A stretch of DNA of 43,792 nucleotides from an uncultured Oscillospiraceae bacterium (lineage in GTDB: Bacteria > Bacillota > Clostridia > Oscillospirales > Acutalibacteraceae): assembly GCA_900552115.1 (NCBI GenBank), contig URYP01000004.1:1-43792 (forward strand), written 5' to 3'. The notes under the pieces were generated by a model that saw nothing but the letters and a program-made list of their open reading frames with translations, was not told the origin of the DNA and ran no database searches. Each line of letters begins with the position of its first letter. The stretch's first letter is position 1. Both the position numbers and the translations under genes were made by a program. Positions 6,779 to 17,600 of the stretch are shown one piece after another.

Positions 6779-9700
6779 ATGCAAAAACACGGATCTGCCA
6801 AACGACTGACGGCGGTATTCAGCAGCCTGCTCATGCTGCTGACCATGCTGGCGCCGCTGTCTTCGCTGGCACTGGGTGACGAGGATGAGTATACCGAAGT
6901 CCTCAACTTTTCACAGTTCTTAGGAACCTATCGGTCGGGCGTTAATAACAACAATATTTATGCCGACTGGACTCAGGGTGACAGCGTGCCCAAAAATATA
7001 ACGGATGGACATGAGCTTAAAAACTTGCGCCTTCAGCTCAAATTCACGCTGAGCAAACCGGACAATGTACCGGAGAAGGCCAGTACCTGGAACAAAAGCG
7101 GGTGGATTAAGCTGCGTTCCAGCGATGGCCCTAATAAAAAGGAAAACAACTACGGGTGGAATATTTCATCTAAATCGGTCAGCCCGCTCCGGTTACATAC
7201 GGGGGAGAACGAGTTGCTGATTCCCCTGGTCAACCAAGAGGGCGACGGCTATGATGTGACGAAAACAGGAGATATGGATTGGACCAAGGTGGATCGGATC
7301 ATATTCGTTGTCGATGGCAGCTCGATGAAAAAAGGTGTGAACGACCACACCATGACGGTCACCTGCGCACGCATTGTGGATATCGGCGAGCAGCCTGACC
7401 CGGTGCCGACCATTGAGATGCCCACGATTTTCAGCAACCAGATGATGTTCCAGCAGAATAAGCCGATGGCGGTCTGGGGCAAGACGGAGGCCGGGGAGAC
7501 GATTGAGGTGGCCATGGCCAAACAGGGAGAGTCCACAGCCCTGCAGACCAAAACGACCACGGCGGACAGCAGCGGACAGTGGAAAGTCACCTTGGACGCC
7601 ATGAAAGCCAGCTATCAAAAATACACTATGACGGTCACGGCCAAAAAAGACGGTGCGGTGACCAAAACAAAAACCATCAGTCAAATCCTGGTCGGCGAGG
7701 TGTGGGTGGCCGCTGGCCAGTCCAACATGCAGCTACCGGTCAGCGACGACTTGTATGCGGAAGAATACGCCAACGCGGCGGACAATGACCATATCCGCCT
7801 GTTCCTGGAGCCGGGCTATCCGTTCGGTGAAAAAAACGAGCAGCCGCTGGATCCGGAGGACGATATCCCCGGCGCCTACTGGGGGAGCGGTGCGGACGAC
7901 GGCGATGTGCTAGCGGTATCCTCGGTCGGCTATCATTTCGCTGTGGAGATGCAGAAAAAACTGAACGTCCCCTTCGGCATCCTGTATACGCCGGTCGGTG
8001 GTTCGGTAATCGAGGCGTGGATTCCCCGCGACGCCATTGATAATGACGCCGAATACAAGGCCTTTCTCAAAGGTAAGGGAAAATACTGCGACGAAAACAA
8101 CTGGCCGGCGCAGGGTAACCGGATGTCGGCGCTTTATAACCAGAAAATCGGCCCCCTGAAAGGCTATAATGTCGCGGGAACCATTTGGTACCAGGGCGAA
8201 AGCAACGAAAACGAGGCCGACATGTACGGCCACGCGCTGACCCTGATGCGGGATACCTGGAATGAGGTGTTCGGCTATACCACGGGCAGCGACGACATGC
8301 CGTTCGTATTCACCACTGTGGAGCCGTGGATCACCCATCTGGAGGATCCCCAGCATTTGGCCTATCTGTCCGAAGGCATGTACGACGGCTGGAAGCTCAA
8401 CGAGCAGCGCAACATGGCCATGATTACCATATATGACCTGCCGCTCTATTTTATCAACCGCAACGGCGTATCTTCCGATCCCATCCATCCCCGGCATAAG
8501 CAGCCGGTGGGGCAGCGGTTTGCTACAGCGGCCTACAATATGGTCTATGAAGACGCCGCGGCGGAATACACCGCCCCGGTGTTCAAAAGCCTGACACCCG
8601 GCGATGAAGATCAGGATGGAATCAACGATTATATCGATGTGACATTCGATCATGTGGGCGATGGCCTGCAGGTGATCAACGCTGTATACGACGGCGATGG
8701 TTTCGGCAACAATAAGGGTGACGGACTGGGCGTGCTGAGCGAGACGGAGGATCTTCATGGGTTTGCGATCGCCGGCACCGGCGGCGTCTATGTGGACGCC
8801 AAGGCCCGGATTATTTCGAAGGATACCGTGCGGGTATGGAGCGACGGCCTGAAAAATCCGGCGAACGTCACCTATAATTTCTATACCTATTACACCGGCG
8901 GTACCCTGAAAAACTCCGTAGGGATTCCCGCGGTGCCTTTCCGCAGCGACCGGTCGGCCACGGCGGCTTACTTCAACGCGCAGGACTGGAAATATGCGGA
9001 CGCCAATGTCTGGACCTGTTTCCCGAAAGAGGTTAACGGCAGCACCCTCAACTGGGCGGATTTCCTGCCCTCGTGGGTGAGCGGCGCAATTTCCGGCGCA
9101 AAAGCCGACTGGGCCTATGACAAGGACGTGAAGGCTGAGGGTAAAGCCTCCCTTAAAGTTACCTATACGCCGGACAGCACCAAAACCGTTGGTATTGGCC
9201 CGGTGATGGGGTTGCTCAATGTAACCAATCAGTTCGAAAATTTTGATACCATAGCTGTCTCGATTAAAAACAGCGACGCGCGTGCAAAACAGCTCATGCT
9301 GCTGATTAAGGCGAACGGTAAAGTATATCAGGCGTCGCTGTCAGAGGATTTTGCCGCCACGGCGGACAAGACGGCCACGGTGGCCGCTTCTTCCGATTTT
9401 ACCACCTATACCTTCAGTCTGCGCCATCTTACGGATGAATCCGGAGCGCTGCTGACCGATACCGACGCCATCCTGAAAAACATTGAGCAGCTCCAGTTCA
9501 CCTTTGCCGACGATCAAGCCGGCACCGTGTATCTGGACGATGTGCGTTTCGGGTTCCTGTACGACGCGAATGTAGACAAGAGCATGCTGGAGCGGGAGCT
9601 GGATTGGGATATCGACGAATCCCTCTATACGGCGGATTCGCTGACGGCCTATACCTCCTCGAAACAGGCTGCGCAGGCGGTATGCGACGATCCGGTGGCT

Positions 9701-12007
9701 ACCCAGAGCCAGGTAAACCGGATGGCCCAGACGCTCAAGGAGGCACGGCTGTCACTGGTCGAAACAAATGTGGTTACCACGTTCTCGGCGTTTGAAAAGA
9801 CCTATGCGGTGGGCGATGGCGGCCAGCAGAACCTGTATGCCAACTGGACGCAGTCGGATGTGGCGCCGATCGACCTGACCAAATACGATATGAACCAGCT
9901 GCGGCTGCAAATTAAATTCACCCTGACCAAACCGGACGATCTGGAAGAAACCGTGGATATGTTCAACCATTATGGCTTCATCAAGCTGCGGTCGCTGGAC
10001 GCGCCGGGAGAAAACAACTATGGCTGGCAGTTTACCACCAGCGATACCAATAAAATGCGGCTGCACGCCGGGGACAATGAGCTGTCTATCCCGCTGGTTA
10101 ATAAGGCTGGAGACGGATATACCATACTGAAAACCGGCAACATGGACTGGACCCAGGTCAACCGGATCATTATGATGGTATCCAGCGACTCCATGAAAGG
10201 CCGGGAGGGCGAGTTCACCCTGGAAATCACCGATGTCAAAATCGTCAATCTGGCGGTCAACGGGGAAAAGAAAGCGGCGCTGAAAGCTGTAATTGACCAG
10301 ACGGTCGATACCTCCGGCGACACGGCTAAAGCCGAGGCTTATACCCGCGCCAAAGCGTATGCGCAGGCAGTATACGACGATGAAATGGCCTCCCTCACGG
10401 AGATCGTTGAGGCACAGGCCCGGCTGGAAATCGCCATAGCCGTGCTGGGTGGGGCGTCCTTTACGCCGGCCAATAAAACGGCCCTGATAGCCCTGATGGA
10501 TGAGAAACTGGATGAAAGCCGCTATACGGCGTCTTCGTGGCGGGGGTATCAGAGGGCGTTGACAGCCGGCAAAGCCGTTATGGACAACGATTACGCATCC
10601 CAGGCTGTCGTGGACGACGCGGTGGATACGTTGAAAAAAGCGCGCGGCGGACTGATCGAAAACCAGCCGGTGGATACGTCCGAACTGGAAGCCCTGGTCA
10701 ACGAAACGATAGATTTGACGCCCTATACGGCGGCTTCGGTCAAAAATTATCAGGATGCCGTGAAAGCTGGCCAGGCGATTCTGGACAGCACGTCACCGAC
10801 ACAGGTGCAGGTCAATAACGCGGTAAAGGCCATCAAAGCCGCTAAGGATGCGCTGAAAGAGGCGCAGCAGGGAGATCCTGCCGATATCAGCGTAGCGTTT
10901 TCCAAGAACCAGGGAACCTATCAGCACCTGTTGTATGGTACGCAGTTCTACACCGATTGGAAGGCGGGAGACGGTTTGTCGGCTTCTAGCGTGTCCGGCG
11001 GCGGCGCCAACCTGTCGGGTTCGGCGGAAAACGGCGCCAACCGCAGCTTATCCCTGCAGGCTACCGTCACATTAACCGCTTTAAAGGACGGCGTGGATCT
11101 CACAGCCTGCTGGAAACAGATTGGTTTCCGCCTGCGCTCCACGACCATCAACAGCAATGAAAAAGCGGCGCAGTTCTATATGATAACACCGAATGACGTC
11201 AAGATGGAAAACGGAACGTTTACCGTGTCCATCCCGCTGTCTTCCATTGTGACTGAAAATATTGACTGGGCCGATGTAAAAGAGCTGAATGTTTTATGTG
11301 AGCTGCTGGATCCGTACCGGCTGGGAGCGGAAGGAGATTCTGACGCGCTGACCTTTACGCTGGCGGATGTAAAGATTGCCGCCACGAGTGGCGTGTCGGT
11401 GGATAAATCGAAACTGGTTGGTGCCATTGCGGATGCCAAGGCCAAACTGGACGATGGCAAAACCTATACCGAAACCACTCTGAACGCGCTGAAGGCGGCG
11501 CTGGAAACGGCCAAAACCGTCAATAGTCGTCCGGAGGCTACGCAGCAGGAGGTCAACAATGCCCTGTCGGCCCTGGAAACCGCCATTGCCGGTCTTCGTG
11601 AGGAATCCCCGTCCGCCGACAGGACTGCGCTGAACGCGGCCATGCGGACAGCGGAGGAGATACAGACTGATGGTAAGGTCTATTCGACGGCTACAGCAGC
11701 GGCTCTGCAAGCCGCTTTGACAGCGGCCAAAAACCTCCCGGCCAACGCTGTACAGGCGCAGGTGGACGAGGCCAAAGACAGGCTCAACGAAGCGATTGCC
11801 GGTCTGCGTTATACCTTGGGCGATGTGAACGGGGACGGTAAGGTCCGCGCGGAGGATGCGCTGTTGGCGCTGCAAGCTGCGACGAAGAAAATTACCTTGA
11901 CTGAGATACAGCAGTATGCGGCCGATGTGGACGGTAAAGACGGCGTCACCGCGGCGGATGCCCTTATGATTCTGCAGGCGGCCACAAGCAAAATTACACT
12001 GGTATAA
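6779..12007 (+). CDS. Secreted multimodular sialate O-acetylesterase-like protein with FIVAR spacers and C-terminal dockerin
   Basis: 1742 residues from ATG 6779 (GGGAGGAGAAATT upstream); an open frame upstream of this has no ribosome site. Layout: signal peptide (1-32); unassigned ~160-residue beta-rich module (about 40-205); SASA/SGNH acetylesterase (about 214-595) with Ser315 in VAAGQSNM, GTIWYQGESNE and His570 in SDPIHP; a beta domain with DEDQDGINDYID-like acidic loop; a galactose-binding-like domain (about 740-928); a FIVAR unit; module copy 2 (about 999-1159); three FIVAR units; module copy 3 (about 1368-1534); two FIVAR units; dockerin I (about 1680-1742) with two Ca-binding repeats, DVNGDGKVRAED and VDGKDGVTAAD. 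It should remove acetyl groups from glycans and dock onto a cohesin scaffold. Target glycan (host sialoglycan or plant xylan/pectin) is unknown. Confidence 0.85.
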   Translation: MQKHGSAKRLTAVFSSLLMLLTMLAPLSSLALGDEDEYTEVLNFSQFLGTYRSGVNNNNIYADWTQGDSVPKNITDGHELKNLRLQLKFTLSKPDNVPEKASTWNKSGWIKLRSSDGPNKKENNYGWNISSKSVSPLRLHTGENELLIPLVNQEGDGYDVTKTGDMDWTKVDRIIFVVDGSSMKKGVNDHTMTVTCARIVDIGEQPDPVPTIEMPTIFSNQMMFQQNKPMAVWGKTEAGETIEVAMAKQGESTALQTKTTTADSSGQWKVTLDAMKASYQKYTMTVTAKKDGAVTKTKTISQILVGEVWVAAGQSNMQLPVSDDLYAEEYANAADNDHIRLFLEPGYPFGEKNEQPLDPEDDIPGAYWGSGADDGDVLAVSSVGYHFAVEMQKKLNVPFGILYTPVGGSVIEAWIPRDAIDNDAEYKAFLKGKGKYCDENNWPAQGNRMSALYNQKIGPLKGYNVAGTIWYQGESNENEADMYGHALTLMRDTWNEVFGYTTGSDDMPFVFTTVEPWITHLEDPQHLAYLSEGMYDGWKLNEQRNMAMITIYDLPLYFINRNGVSSDPIHPRHKQPVGQRFATAAYNMVYEDAAAEYTAPVFKSLTPGDEDQDGINDYIDVTFDHVGDGLQVINAVYDGDGFGNNKGDGLGVLSETEDLHGFAIAGTGGVYVDAKARIISKDTVRVWSDGLKNPANVTYNFYTYYTGGTLKNSVGIPAVPFRSDRSATAAYFNAQDWKYADANVWTCFPKEVNGSTLNWADFLPSWVSGAISGAKADWAYDKDVKAEGKASLKVTYTPDSTKTVGIGPVMGLLNVTNQFENFDTIAVSIKNSDARAKQLMLLIKANGKVYQASLSEDFAATADKTATVAASSDFTTYTFSLRHLTDESGALLTDTDAILKNIEQLQFTFADDQAGTVYLDDVRFGFLYDANVDKSMLERELDWDIDESLYTADSLTAYTSSKQAAQAVCDDPVATQSQVNRMAQTLKEARLSLVETNVVTTFSAFEKTYAVGDGGQQNLYANWTQSDVAPIDLTKYDMNQLRLQIKFTLTKPDDLEETVDMFNHYGFIKLRSLDAPGENNYGWQFTTSDTNKMRLHAGDNELSIPLVNKAGDGYTILKTGNMDWTQVNRIIMMVSSDSMKGREGEFTLEITDVKIVNLAVNGEKKAALKAVIDQTVDTSGDTAKAEAYTRAKAYAQAVYDDEMASLTEIVEAQARLEIAIAVLGGASFTPANKTALIALMDEKLDESRYTASSWRGYQRALTAGKAVMDNDYASQAVVDDAVDTLKKARGGLIENQPVDTSELEALVNETIDLTPYTAASVKNYQDAVKAGQAILDSTSPTQVQVNNAVKAIKAAKDALKEAQQGDPADISVAFSKNQGTYQHLLYGTQFYTDWKAGDGLSASSVSGGGANLSGSAENGANRSLSLQATVTLTALKDGVDLTACWKQIGFRLRSTTINSNEKAAQFYMITPNDVKMENGTFTVSIPLSSIVTENIDWADVKELNVLCELLDPYRLGAEGDSDALTFTLADVKIAATSGVSVDKSKLVGAIADAKAKLDDGKTYTETTLNALKAALETAKTVNSRPEATQQEVNNALSALETAIAGLREESPSADRTALNAAMRTAEEIQTDGKVYSTATAAALQAALTAAKNLPANAVQAQVDEAKDRLNEAIAGLRYTLGDVNGDGKVRAEDALLALQAATKKITLTEIQQYAADVDGKDGVTAADALMILQAATSKITLV

Positions 12008-12014
12008 TCGACCA

Positions 12015-12050
12015 ATGGGAAGCCCCGGCAGGGGGCTTCCCATGTCGTTT
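12015..12050 (+). terminator. Intergenic terminator-like hairpin
   Basis: ATGGGAAGCCCC / GGGGCTTCCCAT, a 12-bp perfect stem with a 5-nt loop followed by GTCGTTTT, directly after the esterase stop codon. The next gene starts 27 bp later, so it may cause partial termination or stabilise the mRNA end. Confidence 0.75.
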
Positions 12051-12076
12051 TCAGGTATTAAGAGGAGCTGCTTTAT

Positions 12077-14464
12077 ATGAAAAAACTGTATGTTCGTCGG
12101 TGGCTGGCGGCGTTATCATCCGTCCTGCTGTTCGCGCAGACGGGAGCCGTAAGCGGAGGCGTTCTGGCTGAGACCAGCGAACAAACCGTGGTGCGGTTTT
12201 CTGCTTCGGATACCACCACCCAAAAATTGATGTATGGCTATTCCTTCTACACCGACTGGAAAACCGGAGACGGGCTGGATACCGTCGGGGCGGATTTATC
12301 CGGTACGGCCGATAACGGTGCCCACAAGAAAGTGTCGCTAAAGGCCACGGTTACCTTGACCGCACTGGATGAATCGGTGGACGTAGCCTCCTGTTGGAAA
12401 CAATTGGGGTTCCGTCTGCGTTCCAGCCATGTGGGAAACGAGGAAAAGGCCGCTGATTTTTACGATATCCTCCCTGCGCAGACCACCATGGCCGGGGATT
12501 CCATTGAGGTGGATATTCCTCTGTCGGCCATAGGAGAAGGCAATATCGACTGGACGGATGTACGTCAATTAAATGTGACCTGTACCGTGGCCGATACATA
12601 CAAGCTGCCCGGTGAAGGCAACAGCGATAAAATCCAGTTTGCCTTGTCCGGCGCCCGCATTGTGCGGGAAGTCACCGTCGGCGCCGTGGATAAGGACGAA
12701 TTGACGGAATTGATAAACGCCTCGATCAATGACGCCGAGTATACGTCCGAGTCGTTGGCGGCCTACAAGCAGGCAGTGGAAGCCGGTAAGACTGTAAGGG
12801 ACAACCCCGCGGCAACTCAGGAACAGGTAGACAGCGCGGCCAGAGCGATTAAAACCGCCCGTCGGGCGCTGGTTTCCACCAAAGAAACCTATAAGGGCAC
12901 GCTGCGGGCTTTACTGGACGAGGAATGCCCTACGGAGGGATATACCGCTGATTCGCTGGCCGCGTATCAGGCCGTACTCGATGCGGGACAGCCGGTCGTA
13001 TCGGATACGGACGCCACCCAGCAGCAGGTCAATCAGGCTGTGATGGATATTATGACGGCCAAAATGAATCTGACCCCGGCTGTTCCGGATGAACAATTTC
13101 AGAGCCTTGTCACCTTCAGCGGATTCAACAATACTTGGAACACGCTCAATTCCGGCCGCAATTTTTATACGGATTGGAAAACCGGCGACGGTCTGACCGA
13201 CGCCAACAGTGACCAGCCGGGTTTTGACGCTTCCGGCGCGGCCGACAACGGCAGCGATCCGTTAGTCTATCTGCAAATGCGGGTGGCGTTTACGGCCTTG
13301 TCTGCGGATGCGGATGCGGAAACCTGCTGGAAACAGATCGGCATGCGGCTGCGGTCTTCAGCGGTGGATAAAAAGGAACAGGCCGCGGATTTTTATTATA
13401 TAAAAGCCGATATGCTTGTGCCGCAGGAGGACGGGAGCTATCTCGTGCGCATCCCGCTTCGAGCCATGAGCACGGGCAGTATTAACTGGGCGGATATCAA
13501 ACAGCTGAACATTCTGGCTGAGGTCAACACGCCGTATCTGATCACCGGCAGCGACGGCAATCCCAAAACCGGAAACAGTGAAAAGATTTGTTTTACGCTG
13601 GGACAGGTACAACTGGTGAAAAAGATTGTACAAAGCAAGGGTGACGTGAACAACAGCGGTAAAGTCACAGCGGAGGATGCGCTGCTAGCCTTGCAGGCAG
13701 CAACGAAAAAAATAACGCTGAATGCCATTGAAACAGACGCCGCGGATGTGGATGGAAAAGAAGGGGTGACGGCGGCGGACGCGCTGCTGATCCTGCAATA
13801 TACCACTCAAAAAATCGATAGCCTGGAACGGGAGGAAAAGAAAATGGTGGCTTTCACTTTCGACGACGGGCCCTCGGAGAACACGGCTGCGTTTTTGGAT
13901 GCCCTGAAAGAGCGGAATGTCCATGCGACGTTCTTTGTGATTGGCAAGCAGGCGGAACAACATCCCGAACTGGTGGCCCGTATGGCGGCAGAGGGGCATG
14001 AGGTAGGTAACCATTCCTATTCTCACGATGGTTTCAACATTACGACTCGTGACGAGATGATTGAAGATTATGGAAAATGCAGCGATTTGATCGAGCAGTA
14101 CACCGGTAAACGTCCAACCCTTATGCGTGCCGTTGGCGGTACCTCGGTAGAGGCGATCAGTGATTATGTGAAGGAGCAGGGCCTGCGTCTGTGCGGCTGG
14201 AAAGGCGGCGGCGACGATTATAACCAAACCGATAAGGATGTGGTCGTCAACTTTTACATGAAAGACGGAAAATGCACCATTTCCGACGGCGACCTCGTGT
14301 TGCTGCACGAAAATCATGCCTCATCGGTGGCCGCGGCGCTGGAATTGATCGATAGACTACTGGCCGATGGCTACGAGATTGTGACGGTACAGGAACTGCT
14401 GGACGCGCGCGCAAACGGCGGCACTTCTGGTACCCTTTATGACCGTGTGGTTTCGCTGGACTAA
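12077..14464 (+). CDS. Secreted NodB-type polysaccharide deacetylase with internal dockerin
   Basis: 795 residues, start behind AAGAGGAGCTGCTTTAT. Layout: signal peptide (1-30); two copies of the unassigned beta module (about 38-197 and 343-515) separated by two FIVAR units; dockerin I (about 520-580: DVNNSGKVTAED and VDGKEGVTAAD); then a NodB homology domain at the C-terminus (about 588-785). NodB motifs seen: TFDDGP (metal/catalytic Asp pair), GNHSYSH (His ligands) and LLHENH. Motif 3, usually RPPGG-like, reads RAVGG, an unusual change. It probably de-N- or de-O-acetylates a cell-wall or plant polysaccharide. A dockerin placed before, not after, the catalytic domain is less common. Sits 70 bp downstream of the esterase gene, same strand. 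Confidence 0.85.
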   Translation: MKKLYVRRWLAALSSVLLFAQTGAVSGGVLAETSEQTVVRFSASDTTTQKLMYGYSFYTDWKTGDGLDTVGADLSGTADNGAHKKVSLKATVTLTALDESVDVASCWKQLGFRLRSSHVGNEEKAADFYDILPAQTTMAGDSIEVDIPLSAIGEGNIDWTDVRQLNVTCTVADTYKLPGEGNSDKIQFALSGARIVREVTVGAVDKDELTELINASINDAEYTSESLAAYKQAVEAGKTVRDNPAATQEQVDSAARAIKTARRALVSTKETYKGTLRALLDEECPTEGYTADSLAAYQAVLDAGQPVVSDTDATQQQVNQAVMDIMTAKMNLTPAVPDEQFQSLVTFSGFNNTWNTLNSGRNFYTDWKTGDGLTDANSDQPGFDASGAADNGSDPLVYLQMRVAFTALSADADAETCWKQIGMRLRSSAVDKKEQAADFYYIKADMLVPQEDGSYLVRIPLRAMSTGSINWADIKQLNILAEVNTPYLITGSDGNPKTGNSEKICFTLGQVQLVKKIVQSKGDVNNSGKVTAEDALLALQAATKKITLNAIETDAADVDGKEGVTAADALLILQYTTQKIDSLEREEKKMVAFTFDDGPSENTAAFLDALKERNVHATFFVIGKQAEQHPELVARMAAEGHEVGNHSYSHDGFNITTRDEMIEDYGKCSDLIEQYTGKRPTLMRAVGGTSVEAISDYVKEQGLRLCGWKGGGDDYNQTDKDVVVNFYMKDGKCTISDGDLVLLHENHASSVAAALELIDRLLADGYEIVTVQELLDARANGGTSGTLYDRVVSLD

Positions 14465-14481
14465 AGGTAACGCATCAATCA

Positions 14482-14510
14482 GGCCGCCTCCCAAAGGGAG
14501 GCGGCCTTTA
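14482..14510 (+). terminator. Strong intrinsic terminator
   Basis: GGCCGCCTCCC / GGGAGGCGGCC, an 11-bp stem with AAA loop followed by TTTA, 17 bp after the deacetylase stop codon. It ends the two-gene dockerin unit and isolates the toxin gene. Confidence 0.9.
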
Positions 14511-14631
14511 CCATATTTTCACAGTATGGCAGATATTTGTGAGGCTAATGTGTAATAAATGTGCATAGCTTTTGTCCTGCACAACCTGTATAATGAATGA
14601 TGGACCTAAAAAGAAGTTAAAAGGAAGAGAT

Positions 14632-17600
14632 GTGAAAAGGATGAAAAAACGGTATTTTCGGCAAGGAATCGCACTGATCAGCGCACTGGCCATGGCTTTC
14701 TCCTGCGTGGGAGCCTCCGCGCAGACGATGGAGATCAACAGGGAACCTGGGCAGGACAGCCAGCCAAGCGCCGGGATAGCGTATGAGCCGCTATCGAGTC
14801 TCCCGCAAAACATCCAATCGCTGCTGCCCGAGGCCAAGGCCGGGGATGTGATCGTTCCCAGCGACAACGCCTATGAGCTGACGGTGAAGCACGCGGACGG
14901 CACGTACACAACGGAAGTATACGCGGCCCCGGTCAAATACGAGGATGAATCCGGCGAGACGCAGTATGTGGATACGTCCATGAAAGCGCCCTCGCTTTGG
15001 AGCCGGCTGGTATTCAACCCGACCTACCGCAGCGATAACGGCTATGTGTCGCTCGCCTACGCCTCTAAGGCGGCCAAAGGCGTGGGGGTGGACGATGCGT
15101 TCACCCTGTCCATCCCGCAGCGGGACGGGCAGGAAGCCGCTGAAAGCACCACGGCGGAGGACGGCTCCGGCAAAATCATTTATCCGAACGCCTTCGGCGA
15201 GAATACCTACGTGGAATACATCAACACCCACGCGGGCTTCAAAGAAAACATCGTGCTGGAAAAGAACATCGGGCAAAACACGTTTGATTTTGAGTGGAAG
15301 TCGGAAACCCATGTGCCGGTGCTGACCGCGGACGGGCAGGCGATCCGGATTGTGTCCAAAGCCGATCCGGAGCAGGAGGATTACACCATCTCGCCGCTGT
15401 ATGTGTACGACTCGTTCGATCCGACGACGTCGGAAAACCCCTATTCGCACAAGCATTGGACGGACGACTGCCGGTATGAGGTGATCGAGCAGGAGGAAGG
15501 CTCCTATATACTTCGCGCCGTCGTGTCGGAGGAGTACCTCAACCACCCGGAAACGGTGTATCCGGTGACGATCGATCCGTCGGTGAACGCCAACGCCGCC
15601 GCTTCCAATGTGGATGACGCGTATGTCAAACAGTCGGCCCCAAATACGAACTATGGTAAACAGGATTTTTTACAGTTCGGCTATGCGGGCGGCAAGATGT
15701 ATTCGTTCATCATGTTTAACCAGCTGCCCAACCTGCCGGCCAACACCATCTATACCAGCGCTCATATGAAGGTGACGTACCGGACAGGACAGAATACGCC
15801 GGCCCAGATGAAGGTCTCCATAAATGGCTGCAACGACAGGTTTACATTGAGAGAAGGGGAAGTAACCTGGAATACGCGTCCCTATGGCAAGGCGGTGCAG
15901 GCCTCGGTGCTGCCGAAAATTACGAACGGATATTTGGATTCCTTAGACTGGAACATATCGAGTTTGGTGAGAAGCTGGTATACCTATGATTATAATAATG
16001 GCATCGTGTTCCACTACGCGAACGAAACGTACAACGACTACAACAGCGTGGTATCGTCGGAGGGGGACGCGGCACGTTCGCCGAAGCTGACGATCAATTA
16101 TATGGTACCGGCGTCTACGCAGACGGCGGGGATTACAAACAATACCTATTACTATATCCGCAACAAGGCGACGGGGAAATACCTGGACATTTCAGGCAGT
16201 ACGACAGATATAAATCAGTGGGGTTTTAACGCAACCCCGAATCAGCTGTGGAAAATCAGTTATGAGGGAAGCGGTTGTTATTCGCTGACATGCCCGCGCT
16301 ATCCCAACAAGCGGTTAACATCACTGGATACCGTATTCCCTTCTCAGACAACTGTTTCAGACAGTAACGGGGAGATGAGCCAGCGGTTTTACTTTATCCC
16401 GGATGAAAACGGTTACTTCCGGATAGCGCCGCGTATCCAAAACTTCCATGCGCTGGAGGTAGAAAATGCCAGCACGGCATCAGGGGCGATCGTGCAGGCG
16501 AATGCCTATTCAGGGGCGGATCACCAGCGATGGGCGCTGGAGAAATATACGCTGTCGGTGACAGCGCCCCAAAGCCAGATCGTGGTGGGCGAGACGATGC
16601 AGATAGGCAAAAACAGCACCGCCCTGGCGATCACGTGGTCGTCCAGCGACAAGAATGTGGCCACGGTCAGCAGCGACGGCAAGGTGACCGCAAAACTTGC
16701 TGGGGTAACAACGATAACAGCAAAATGTACTGAAAAACCGAGTATATCTTCAACCTGTGAAATCCGCGTAAATCAAACACTCACAGGTGCGGATACCTAT
16801 ATTACTGACCCAGATATACGCGATACGATAATAAATGCAAAAAATATGTGTGATATTGCGCATAACATGTATCTGTCAGGAACCATTTCGTATTCACAAG
16901 AACAGGATATTAAAAAAAGCGCGGAATATGCGGCGGATCTAGCAAGAGCGGACTTTGTGGTTGTTAATGATAAATCGAATTTTGTGTATCAGTATTTTAA
17001 GGGCAGAAATTATAAAAATGGTGATTTGTATCCTTTTACGCGTGATTTGGTATATAATGAAACCAATCCCATGAAGGGTTTAGATGTCATGATAGTCCAG
17101 CGCGGCATGCAGGCCATAGGGATTTTTGAGCCGGACGAAGATTACAACTTTGGAACCTATGATTATGAAACTTATACTGCCGCCGCTGCCTATCCAAACC
17201 TGCTATTGAACAAAAAGTTTGATACGGAATCCTATCTGGGCATATTTAGTATTTCGACCAGTTCCATGCGTACGCCTCAGTGGCTTTTAAATTTACAGGA
17301 GTATTCCAGGCAGCATAAACAGGTACAATTGGCGGTTGCGGCTCGTGCTCAGGCAAGCATCGAAGTAGGCATTAAAAATGGCGGGCCAAGTGGCAATCAT
17401 TATGGCAGAGCGGATGTTTTGCGAGACCGGGGGACTCATAGTGTGATTTGGGAGATAAAGCATGAGCATCCAGACAATCTTCAAAAAGGAAACAGTCAGT
17501 TAGGTCGTTATATAAGTGCTGCCGACAATAATATACAAAGTTTTTCCACTCCTTTACGACGAGGATATGATTTTTCCACATTTTATATTCCGTATAGTTC

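Noticed and set aside
7910..8758. 282-codon minus-strand frame inside the esterase gene
   Set aside because: Antisense shadow without start signals or domain content.
14572..14631. Earlier start of the toxin gene at 14572
   Set aside because: It would add a Cys-rich stretch before the signal peptide and lacks a ribosome site; GTG 14632 has one.
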